A program made the position numbers and the translations under genes. A model generated the notes under the pieces. It was given only the letters and a program-made list of their open reading frames with translations. It was not told the origin of the DNA and made no database searches. From Canna indica (Eukaryota; Streptophyta; Magnoliopsida; Zingiberales; Cannaceae), in contig CP136891.1 in assembly GCA_034359265.1 (NCBI GenBank), positions 81,486,001 through 81,550,000 on the forward strand: a stretch of 64,000 nucleotides of DNA, read 5' to 3'. Each line of letters starts with the position of its first letter. Within the stretch, counting starts at the first letter, position 1. Below, piece after piece: positions 1-8,531 of this stretch.

Positions 1-606
1 TCCAAGTATAGTGTGCCTACAAAATAAAATAATGATGTTAGTACATGTGTTTATATATAATTATAATTAATTTATAAATATATATGTTATGCATACCGAT
101 GATAATCACAAGTGATAGTTCCTTGAGTCCATAAAATATTTTTAATTCATCAATCAGGGGTCGAAGAAACACGTCAATATTTTTTCGCGAACCCCCAGGA
201 CCATGAATAATTATTGAAAGAAAGATAAATTAATCTTTTATACATATTGACGGCGGCAAATTCTAAATTGTTAATTGTAATGATCAAACTGAATAAGGAG
301 TTGACGAATGACCAAATGAATTAAAATCATATGCGCACAATCTCAATATGATATTTCAAGTACTCGTAGCAAACAAAAGATGACGTCTATCCAAATGTTT
401 AAGTGTGCTTCACTATCAGATGGATGAGTCATTATCGTATCATTGTGGCTTCTTGCATGCCAACTCATTTACTGAGCGTCTTTTTCGACATGAATAACAT
501 ATAAAGCCTCGGTGTTATGGAAATTACTAAACTATCTTAAACAAAATATTTTTTCTGTCGAAACAATGTCTTCTCTTTATAACGAGGATGTTGATATACT
601 GGGCAT

Positions 607-1358
607 TCATCCAATTGTGTATTTTTTTTTATAATACAAAATGTCGTTGTTTGGGCACACATGTACCTTTTCGTACTCAATTCCTATTTTTTTCATCATC
701 TTTTTCATCTTATAGAAAGTTGGCCATAACTTGTTATCTTTAGGTAATGCCCGATGGAAAAAGCCTGCATGCCGATTAAATGCAACTGCGTTGAAATTAC
801 AATCGAACTTGATGTTCAAACACTGTGTCATTGTCGATAATCTAGTGTATTCATCACAATTCTCTTATAAGGGTTCATCGACAACTTTAAACAACTCGTA
901 AAATTATGCAGCCTCTTTATTTGGTAATTCAAACTCTATCATCGGTTGTTCTTTTGTGACATCCTCTGCTCAAGTATCCGACACTTACATCTCATGAATT
1001 GGCCGACGTTATCATCAGAATGAAATTGACCACCAAGACTATCAAGTATCTATGTTTTGTATGGATTACGTACTCAATTAGATGAAGGAACAATATTGAC
1101 ACTTAAAGATTCACCATGAGTTCATGATTGCTCAAAGTTCTCACATCATATGACTCACTGTGACAAATTCATCGATTGTATCTTGGTGCGAATCCTTTTA
1201 AATACATATGCATTGTGAGAGTTTCTTGATATAAAAACCTTCAGTTGGAGCAAATGAGGCATAGGCATCGAATTTATCATAGCTAACGAATTTTTGATTC
1301 GAAAATGCGAAATTCAAGAAATAAGTTACGCATACTCGAAACTTATTCATTATATATA
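607..1358 (-). pseudogene. CACTA transposase (TNPD-like) remnant
   Basis: On the minus strand this stretch carries pieces of the large DDE transposase of En/Spm elements. The part nearest the insertion (1198-1350) matches the transposase-associated domain in spirit (FLNFAFSNQKF followed by DKF), but the expected cysteine pair after it is not readable. A second piece (607-831) holds the typical FYKMKK, GIEYEKVHVCPNN and LYYKK segment that normally precedes a CPVCG motif. The frame is lost just after that segment, and 832-1197 has no long open frame. The gene is therefore dead. The N-terminal few codons would lie beyond the nested element, near 4069-4129 on the minus strand. No complete catalytic triad can be read in the window. 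Confidence 0.55.
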
Positions 1359-1375
1359 CACTACTAGAAAAATGG

Positions 1376-1757
1376 GCATCAGCAACGGCTGATGCCGTTG
1401 CTGAACCGTTGCTGAAGAGAATCAGCAACGACCGAGTCGTTGCAACAGAGCCGTGACAGAAAGTCGCGTTGCTGATGACTTAGCAACGGATCAGCAACGG
1501 CCGCTCGAGCCGTCGCTCAAAACATTATCAGCAACGGCCGCTCGGGCCGTCGCTAAAAATATTATCAGCGACGGTTTTGCCACAGACCCGGAGCCGTTGC
1601 TGATAACATTAATAGCAACGGCCACGAGTCCGTAGCAAGGCCGTTAGCAAAACCCCGTCGCTAAGCCGTTGCTGTAGTCATCAGCAACGACTTTCGATAC
1701 ACTTTTAGCAACGGCTTTCCCACGGATGGCCGTGGGAAAGCCGTTGCTGATGATGTG
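1376..1757. repeat. CACTA subterminal repeat array, left side
   Basis: About 380 bases behind the left terminus contain many copies of a decamer-like motif (CAGCAACGGC and its complement GCCGTTGCTG), often separated by short GC-rich spacers. This is the architecture of the TNPA-binding subterminal region in En/Spm-type elements. The motif sequence is read directly; the protein-binding role is inferred from the family. Confidence 0.8.
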
Positions 1758-2031
1758 AACCTGGGGACAGAAACATTTAAAATTTCTAATTTTCATTGAT
1801 ACATTGATACATTATCTGATACATAACTCACACACCCATACTCTCATACACACATTCATTCACATCACAAACACACCAAGATATACATTAAAAGAATTAT
1901 ATTTATATTGATAATTATCCACGATAGTATAAAAACAATTCAAATGCAAAATTGAAGTATCAATATCCAAACAAAATAAGTTAAACAAATTCAATATCTC
2001 AGTAACAAGTTCAATATCCAAACAAAAAATC

Positions 2032-3060
2032 TCACGATGACGATGGAGGATGGTCTGGATCATATGGCGGGGTCTGGAGTGCTTGAGTGTACACCGGCGT
2101 GGACTGACTCGAGGACGATGGATTAGATGATGCCGAAGAGATGCCTGCTGCGGGATGACCTGACATGTTGCGTAGCATAGCATGCATCTCCTCCATCATC
2201 TGACTCTGACGCGCGACCGTCTCCTCTAGAGTCCTTATTCTGCTACTATGATCATAACTGGATCTAGAGGTGGACGGCCGCTCACCAGCGACCGGAGGGG
2301 TCGGTGCCCCAAGTGGCCCTAGCACGGCTCGCGCATGACCACTATCTGCGAAGCCATATACGCGGCCATGGTCCCAGCCACCTGCGGCCTCGACCCACGA
2401 TGCTGCGTCAAAGTCCTCGGGGGTACCCCCGCGCTGCACCACCGTCTGGCTGTACGTCTCCTACTCGAGTTTGATTTTTTGTTTAATATTTATCATAAAA
2501 CTTAAATTATAAATATATAATGAATAACTTAAACAAATATTAATTACCATAATGTATGCAGCGCGGTTGTGGATGTACTCCCCCGTCCCATGTGCTCGAC
2601 GGTGAGTCCGCTCAAACACCGCCATCGGGGAGGGTCGCTGGACACTCCCGTCATCCGACACCGTCGTCTACATTTACAAAACAAATACATTAATTAGTAC
2701 ACATAATAACAAATAAAATATATAATTAAACGATATACTTACCATACGGTTGGCGTGCACTGCAAATGCAACAGAGCCGCCGGTGTGACGCGCTGCTCCC
2801 CCCGACATACGATTTCTAGCCGCATTCCGAGAAACCTCCTGCCATCGATCCGTCGACCATATCCCCACGAGCTGGTCCCATATATCCGGAGTAATCCAAC
2901 CGGGGTCGTATCCCTGAGTCTCCGCGATGTTAGTGGTCCCAGCTCGGGCCATCGCTTGGGACCGAGCCTGCCCCAGCTGCCCGTTGTACCTTGCCCGGGA
3001 AATAGACTCCCAGGCAGCGTAAATGAAGGGCCTCTGGTCCTCGGCCCATGTATAGCGAGC
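2032..3060 (-). CDS. tnpA-like protein of the CACTA element (Transposase_24/Ptta type)
   Basis: Three exons on the minus strand keep one phase with good splice sites: 2743-3060 (donor ATG|GTAAGT), 2548-2667, and 2032-2460 ending in a stop. Together they give about 288 codons. Exon 1 has WAEDQRPFIYAAWESI and PGWITPDIWDQL; exon 2 has RTHRRAHGTGEYI; exon 3 has RGGTPEDFD and GRVYGFADSG, then a short heptad-like stretch (RIRTLEETVARQ) and a Ser/Pro-rich tail. This matches the plant Ptta/En/Spm accessory protein family, which in En/Spm binds subterminal repeats and helps the large transposase. A further exon ending at 3630 (donor CAG|GTATGT) joins in frame but has no ATG. The first in-frame ATG seen is at 2952, so the start is unsettled or the N-terminus is lost. 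Confidence 0.7.
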
Positions 3061-3132
3061 CTGCAAAATAATAATATCAGTACCAATATTAATATATCAT
3101 CATGCATGTAAAAAATAATAATATCAGTTCGA

Positions 3133-3322
3133 GTCCATATTGGACGATTTCGGCGCGCGTCCGAAGTGGACGATTCCGGCGTGAGTCCGAAGTGGACGAT
3201 TCCGGCGCGAGTCCGAATTGGACGATTCCGGCGCGCGTCCGAAGTGGACGATACCGGCGCGAGTCCGAATTGGACGATACCGGCGCGCGTCCGAAGTGGA
3301 CGATTCCGGCGCGCGTCCGAAA
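3133..3322. repeat. 26-bp GC-rich minisatellite inside the CACTA element
   Basis: Just over seven tandem units with an exact 26-bp period: unit starts (GTCC) fall at 3133, 3159, 3185, 3211, 3237, 3263, 3289 and 3315. The core of each unit is AGTGGACGATTCCGGCGCG with small variants (AATTGG for AAGTGG, ATACC for ATTCC, GCGCGA or GCGCGC). It sits between the leader exon donor (3630) and the acceptor at 3061, so it would be intronic in the tnpA-like transcript. Confidence 0.95.
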
Positions 3323-3754
3323 TTAATCTAAACCCTAATAATTAATCTAAAAAATTAAATAATTAATCTAAACAATTAATTAACAATTATAAAATAATTA
3401 ATTAACAATTATAAAATAATATAAATTATATATATAAATTATAAATTCCGGCGCCGGAGTCCACCCTCCGGCGCCGGCGTACAGTGGCCGGACACACTGT
3501 CCGGCCACTGCAGAAGGTCCGGCGGCGGCCATCGGCCGACCGCCGCCGGCCGAAACCCTAGAAATAGGGTTTCGGTTGGGTGGTTCCCGCCGGCCGCAGG
3601 GAAGAGACGGCCGCAGGGAGGAGACATACCTGAACAAGTCGGAAGCAGCGGTCGGCGTCGTCGGCGTCGGCAGCAGCGACAGCGGCGGCGAGTGGCGTCG
3701 GCAGGAGCGGCGGCAGCAGCGGGAGGAAGAAGGGTCGGGCGCGAGAGCGTGCCC

Positions 3755-3760
3755 TATATA
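3755..3760 (-). promoter_or_regulatory. TATA box of the CACTA tnpA-like gene
   Basis: A TATATA core lies just inside the right subterminal repeats, followed on the minus strand by a GC-rich leader with a clean donor at 3630. The position suits a promoter firing leftward into the tnpA-like gene. Inferred from sequence and position only. Confidence 0.5.
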
Positions 3761-3767
3761 AACTTAT

Positions 3768-4048
3768 CAGCAACGGCTCACTCGCCCGTTAGAACGCCGT
3801 TGCTGATAAGTTATCATCCGCAACGGCTCACTTATCCGTTAGAAAGCCGTTGCTGAAAATTAAAATATCAGCAACGGCTCGCCTTTCCGTCCGAAAGCCG
3901 TTGCTGATAATTAAAATAATCAGCAACGGCTCGGTTTTCCGTTAGAACGTCGTTGCAGATACAGTTTTCTGCAACGGCTCGAGCGGCCGTAAGAATGCCG
4001 TTGCAAATAGCAACGGCTTGAGCGGCCGTCGCTGATAGCCGTTGCTGA
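3768..4048. repeat. CACTA subterminal repeat array, right side
   Basis: About 280 bases next to the right terminus carry repeated ATCAGCAACGGCTC and CCGTTGCTGA motifs in alternating orientation, matching the array at the left end. It lies directly upstream of the element's TATA box, so the same sites could govern both transposition and transcription of the tnpA-like gene. Confidence 0.8.
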
Positions 4049-4659
4049 AGACGAAGTTTCTAGTAGTGATAGCTCCACGATTAAATCATCGATACATCCA
4101 ACTTCGATCACCCGGCATGATTCTGTCAATCAGTGACATCTTCAATTAATGTCTTTAGGTGGGATGGTCATATTTCATTTGAGATTCATGTTATTCATAT
4201 TGCACTAAATATTTATTTTAGTCGTAAATTTCACTTTAAAATTCGACATCTCCCTATGATTCTCCGAATACGCATATCATCTAGGTGTGTATCGATAGGA
4301 GAACAAGAGAGATTTACTAGCCAAAATTTTTTAATGAAGAAAGGCTGAAAGAAAAAATTAACTGTAATACAAATAACTATGTTCCCAGACTGTTCAAATA
4401 GAGACAATTCAAGGATTGTACATCGTGTAAAAGATATATCATTTACTTCATTTACAAGAATATAAAACCCCTGAATGGATCTAAGGTATTGCATAATCAT
4501 GCCAAATTCGTTGATAAGTATGTGACACGTATCAACTCTCTCGTCATGATTAATTTTACTTCAACTAAATTAAAATGCATCATGTTGATTTCTAAACATT
4601 AACAATTAATTAATCTAACAATAACAATTAAAACTAAATTAGATTCATTCTAATTATGG

Positions 4660-5270
4660 CATCCACTATCGATGTCGATCGATGATCCACAGTTGACGTC
4701 GATTGGCGATCCACAGTGGACGTCGATCAGCATCCACTATCAACGTTGATCTTTCGACCAATCATCGATAGTGGATGGTGATCGACGTTGATAGTGGACG
4801 CCAATTGACGTTGATAGTGGACGTCGATCGATGTCGACAATGGATGCGGATAGACATCGAGAGTGCCCGCGATCAACATACCCACATCGACTTAGTCTTA
4901 AAATTATTAATCTAATTAAATAATAACACTTGAATCTAAACATAATTAACCTGCGATTGATGCGTTCACGTCCACTTCGATGTCGTTTGACACACCCGCG
5001 ACCATTTCGACATCGGTCGATGTTTTTAATGTCAGCCCACCGTCGACACCGGCCCGCTGTGTCCACGGTGGGCCGACATCCACATTGGGTTGACCTCCAA
5101 AGTGGGCCATGTGCAGGCGCCGACCAACGCCCAAAGTGGTCGCCGAAAAGCTACCATAGGGGGCGTCTCCGCCGAAAAGCTCTCATAGTGGGCGCGCGTC
5201 GACAGGTGCCCACAATGGGCGCCGGATCTCGGTGTTGGCCGAAATCCCAACGCTGTTTAACGGGAGAGGG
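4660..5270. repeat. Degenerate tandem repeat block in the outer CACTA element
   Basis: This block is built from diverged copies of short units sharing GTGGACGTCGAT, ATCCACTATC and GACGTTGAT, in both orientations and with spacings of roughly 20-30 bases, followed by a GC-rich stretch (5030-5270) with repeated AAAGTGG and CATAGTGGGCG motifs. Several apparent open frames here are by-products of the repeats. The core AGTGGACG is shared with the 26-bp minisatellite in the nested element. Confidence 0.6.
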
Positions 5271-5520
5271 TGGGGTATAAGTCTTTTATTTGGAGTTGCG
5301 CCCGCGCGCTCTACCTATTAGCGATGGCTTCGAGCGATCATCGCTGAGCAATCGTAATATATGTAATATGCAACGGTAGCAGTGTCAGTCGATATGTTGT
5401 CGCAGAAGATATGTTATTAGCTACTGCTCATGCGGTCATGGATAAACCATGGCTCCTAGCGAACGGCTATAGCATTCGTCACCGATAGCCCGTAGCAATT
5501 TAACTATTTTCTAGTACTAT

Positions 5521-6613
5521 GCGTGCAACCCGTAGCACACCCGCTGCTACTTTGCTCCTCTTGTTCTTTTTGAACTCGTTTCTTCTTCATTTTTATTGCT
5601 GGCTCCACTATTGTAAATATCACCACTGTTAATATGCAGAAAAATTGGAGGGCTTAGATATTGGAATATAATAAATATACATATGCAGCATTGAAAGCCC
5701 TGGCAAAAGGAAAGAAATCTTCACTGTGATGAAGCAGACAACTCATTGTCTTCTCTGATTTAGATATCTTGCACTCTACATACACATATATATCCAAACA
5801 AAGCACCAGACACAGTGCCCAATTAAAAGACACCTTGTAGGGGAACCCACCCCTCCATCAATGTACTTCATTAATTAATATTTCTGCCCATATTCATATC
5901 TTTATCTCATGCAGTAATATACAAGCTACAGTGTCTCACTATTGCAGCACACAGCCTGCATGTTGCACTCAATGCAAGACAACATTTGCAGATATTTATA
6001 CATGGACAATAATAAATCATGAAATAATAATAAAACAAGGACTTATATTTTAGTACTTTAAAATTACATAAGCACGAGAGCTTGAAACAGGCAAAAATAA
6101 AGTGAATAATTAATATAACTATTCATAGCTAGTAAATTAACCTCTGTTAGATTTGTCTCCCTCTTCAAGTCCCCTACAATCCACCCATAAGACAAAACAC
6201 TGTATACATATTTATAGCTCAATTAAAGCTCAAAATGTAGTGTAAGCTTGTCAAAATATTGCGCTGCACAAACTGGTAACTCACACTGATTCAGAGAAGT
6301 AAACATTAATGCAGAATATATAAATATATTCTCACTCTCTTCTTGAATTGTCTCTGATCAAACAATTCAATCTCCTCTTTGGAATTTGATGCATAAATAG
6401 ATTAGATAGAGAATTATATGAATTAATGTGAAGTAGAAAGTGTTTGTTTTTCAAGCTCACAAGGTAGTAATCAAGATAGAAGAAATCCACTGCTTCTGCC
6501 GTGTCGTCGATCGTACGTCTTCACCACCATATCATCCCTCTTGCACTTCAATTGTGCTGCCGCCACTGGAGTTGCTACTTAAGCAGTTGATCACCAGGTC
6601 TTCGACGCCGGAT
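5521..6613. other. Intergenic AT-rich DNA and 3' flank of the BOP-type gene
   Basis: No coding potential was recognised. The part nearest 6613 should contain the 3' untranslated region and polyadenylation signals of the minus-strand gene. The rest is AT-rich with small unique motifs and no clear repeat structure. Confidence 0.6.
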
Positions 6614-8510
6614 TCATCGTTGATAGATGGACGAGTGCGGATGGTTGTCGCCGCTGCCGCTGTTGGCTTCCTCGCGCGATAAGACGAGCGCCGCTGACTG
6701 GACCAGCTCGAGACAAAGCCTTAGCTTGTTCGGCTCGATGTGCGAGAGGCCCGGCACGGCGCCCTTAAAGAGGAAGTCGGACGTGAGCGTGCGGAGGATG
6801 TCGAGCGGGGTGACGCCGTCGACGGTGCGGATGCTGGGGTCGGCGTGGTGGTCGAGGAGGACGGCCACCATGTCGGGGCAGACCATCTCGGCCGCGACGT
6901 GGAGCGAGGTCTTCCCGGCAGGGCCGGCGCGGCAGTTGACGTCGGCGGCGCCGAGTTCGAGGAGCGCCTTCACCACCTCGCGGCCGCAGTTCTCGACGGC
7001 GTAGTGGAGCGCGAGCGCGTCGTCGAGGTTGAGCCCCTCGCCCATCACCATCAGCTTGACGAGCTCCACGTCGGAGGAGTCGAGCGCGCGGCGCATCCGG
7101 CGGATCTTGTGGTGCTGGTCCTCGAGCTCGGCGGAGGACGGCCCGGCCATTTCGAGCGCGTGCAGCTGGTGGTGGCCGAACGAGACGCGGCGGGTGAGGG
7201 AAGATTTGAGGCGGACCTCCTCGATCTTGGCCACCACGTCGATTGGCAGGTGCTTCGCGAGCACCTCCGGCGGTAAGCCGGACTTGGCGACGAGCTGTGA
7301 GCAGGCGGCCCACAGCTGGTGGATGTCCTGCTTTCGGGAGACAATGAGCACCCTCATCACGTCCTCGATCGATGCCTTCTCCACTATGCTCGCCAAATGC
7401 TTCTGCACCCAGCAGCGGCGGCAGTATCAACGAAGCAGAAAGATTAGGAGCGAGCATTTCATCAAACACCAAGCGAGCAAACTAAAGCGGATCGAATCTG
7501 CCGACCATCATTGTCGATTGCCAACAGTATACAACAGTAGGGGAAAAGAAAATTAGGTTTAGTTCGCATAAAATATAGAGGGGGAAGGCAACAAGCTAGG
7601 GATCATAAAGACGAGCACCCAATTCAAGAAATGGCCGGGATGATGCATGCAGAGTGGGACAAGAAAGGATCCATTATCGGTAAAGGAAATAGAAACCCTA
7701 ATCTAGGTTTTGTGTGGGTTTTTTAGGGCAAAGTTAGGCTAATTTTGGTAGGGAAGGAGACATATATAGTATACACTACAAACATACCGCGTGGATGCGC
7801 GCTGTTAACCCACAGTGGCGAGGAGGAGGAAAGTTGAGACGAAGAAGCGTGATGGAAACAGTAGATGGAGATGTCACCAAAACAAAAGCACAGACGAAAG
7901 AGAAAAGGCGAGCAAGCAGCTGACAACTCTCCACAATAAAGCTCCCACTCGATTGATCCATTAAAGAGGTAGAGAGAGAGAGAGAGAGGGATCGGCGACG
8001 GACCTGCGTGAGGAGGGCGAGCTGCTCGACGCCGAAGGATCGGGCGGCGGCGAGGGTGTCGAGGGCGAGATCCACGGCGGCGGTGCAATGGGTGTGCCAG
8101 CAGCCGCGGTCGCCGCAGCCGGGGCGGGCCTCGTGCTTCTGCGGCACCAGCGACACCTGCCCGCTGTAGAGAAACTGCAGCAGCAGGAGGAACACCTCGT
8201 AGCTGACAGAATTCACCGGGATGACGCTGCCGCCGCCGACGCCGCATCCGCCCCTGGGGGACGACGCCAGGGGGTGCGAGAGCACTCCCCCGGTCGGGGA
8301 CGACCGCGGGCTGTGGTGGAGGAAGAGCCCCGGCGGCGAGGGCTCCCCCCCGCAGAAGAACTTCCGAAAGAAAAGGCTGCGCGCCGCGAGGATGCAGCGG
8401 TGCCCGTGCACGAGGCGGCCCTCCACGCTGAAGGTCACGTCGCTGAACGCCTGCCCGTTGATGAGGAGGTTCAGGTAATCCATGGAGAGCGACTTCAGCG
8501 ACTCCTCCAT
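6614..8510 (-). CDS. BOP: BTB/POZ-ankyrin transcriptional co-regulator, BLADE-ON-PETIOLE (NPR5/NOOT/Cul4) type
   Basis: Two exons, 8004-8510 and 6614-7402 (intron donor CAG|GTCCGT, phase 0), encode 431 residues, a usual length for this family. The start MEESLKSLSMDYLNLLINGQ is the family's N-terminus. Residues about 20-125 form the BTB domain, interrupted by a Gly/Ser/Pro-rich insert near 56-97. RPGCGDRGCWHTHC (129-142) is the C2HC zinc knuckle, and FGVEQLALLTQ closes exon 1. Residues 267-370 hold ankyrin repeats (RRMRRALDSSDVELVK, LHYAVENCGREVVKALLELG, GKTSLHVAAEM, DGVTPLDIL). The tail HIEPNKLRLCLELVQSA is family-specific, and there is no NPR1-type activation tail. Such proteins act in nucleus and cytoplasm with TGA bZIP factors and as CUL3 adaptors, setting lateral-organ boundaries, ligules or stipules, and abscission zones. 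BOP1/BOP2 orthology cannot be resolved from one gene. Confidence 0.95.
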
Positions 8511-8531
8511 CTCTCTCTCTCTCTCTCTCTC
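8511..8531. repeat. (GA)n tract directly before the BOP start codon
   Basis: Ten and a half CT dinucleotides on the plus strand read as a GA tract on the gene's strand that runs right up to the ATG. A second GA tract (7971-7988) lies just inside the intron donor and a GAA tract (8633-8663) further upstream. GA tracts in plant leaders are possible sites for GAGA-binding BPC proteins; that role is not shown by the sequence. Confidence 0.85.

Larger units (their letters stand above)
1359..4068 (-). mobile_element. Nested CACTA (En/Spm) element, 2.7 kb, encoding only a tnpA-like protein
   Basis: The left end reads CACTACTAGAAA (from 1359) and the right end TTTCTAGTAGTG (to 4068), perfect inverted copies over 12 bases. 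The flanking triplets are both ATA (1356-1358 and 4069-4071), the 3-bp target duplication expected for CACTA elements. Both subterminal regions are packed with CAGCAACGGC-type repeats in both orientations, the kind of array bound by the accessory protein in En/Spm. The interior has a TATA box, a GC-rich leader exon, an intron with a 26-bp minisatellite and a three-exon tnpA-like reading frame. No large transposase is present, so the element is probably non-autonomous. Confidence 0.92.
1..5520 (-). mobile_element. Decayed outer CACTA (En/Spm) transposon, partial, split by a younger CACTA element
   Basis: Two stretches (1-1358 and 4069-5520) are read as one old element interrupted by the element at 1359-4068. 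Minus-strand translation of 607-831 resembles the TNPD-type transposase (LPKDN, FYKMKKMMKK, YEKVHVCPNN, LYYKK), and 1198-1350 resembles the N-terminal transposase-associated domain (YFLNFAFSNQ). The right end near 5508-5520 reads TTTCTAGTACTA, close to the CACTA terminus TTTCTAGTAGTG, and is preceded by GC-rich repeated motifs. The left end would lie before position 1. Family assignment rests on remembered transposase motifs; the joining of the two halves and the right boundary are inference. Confidence 0.5.

Noticed and set aside
3398..3773. GC-rich frames at 3398-3773 as a separate gene
   Set aside because: They lie in the leader exon and intron of the tnpA-like gene within the CACTA element, with palindromic CCGGCGCCGG motifs explaining the open frames.
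6740..7556. Several long open frames on the plus strand and other minus-strand frames over BOP exon 2
   Set aside because: They are GC-rich shadows of the ankyrin-coding exon; only the minus-strand frame at 6614-7402 matches a protein family.
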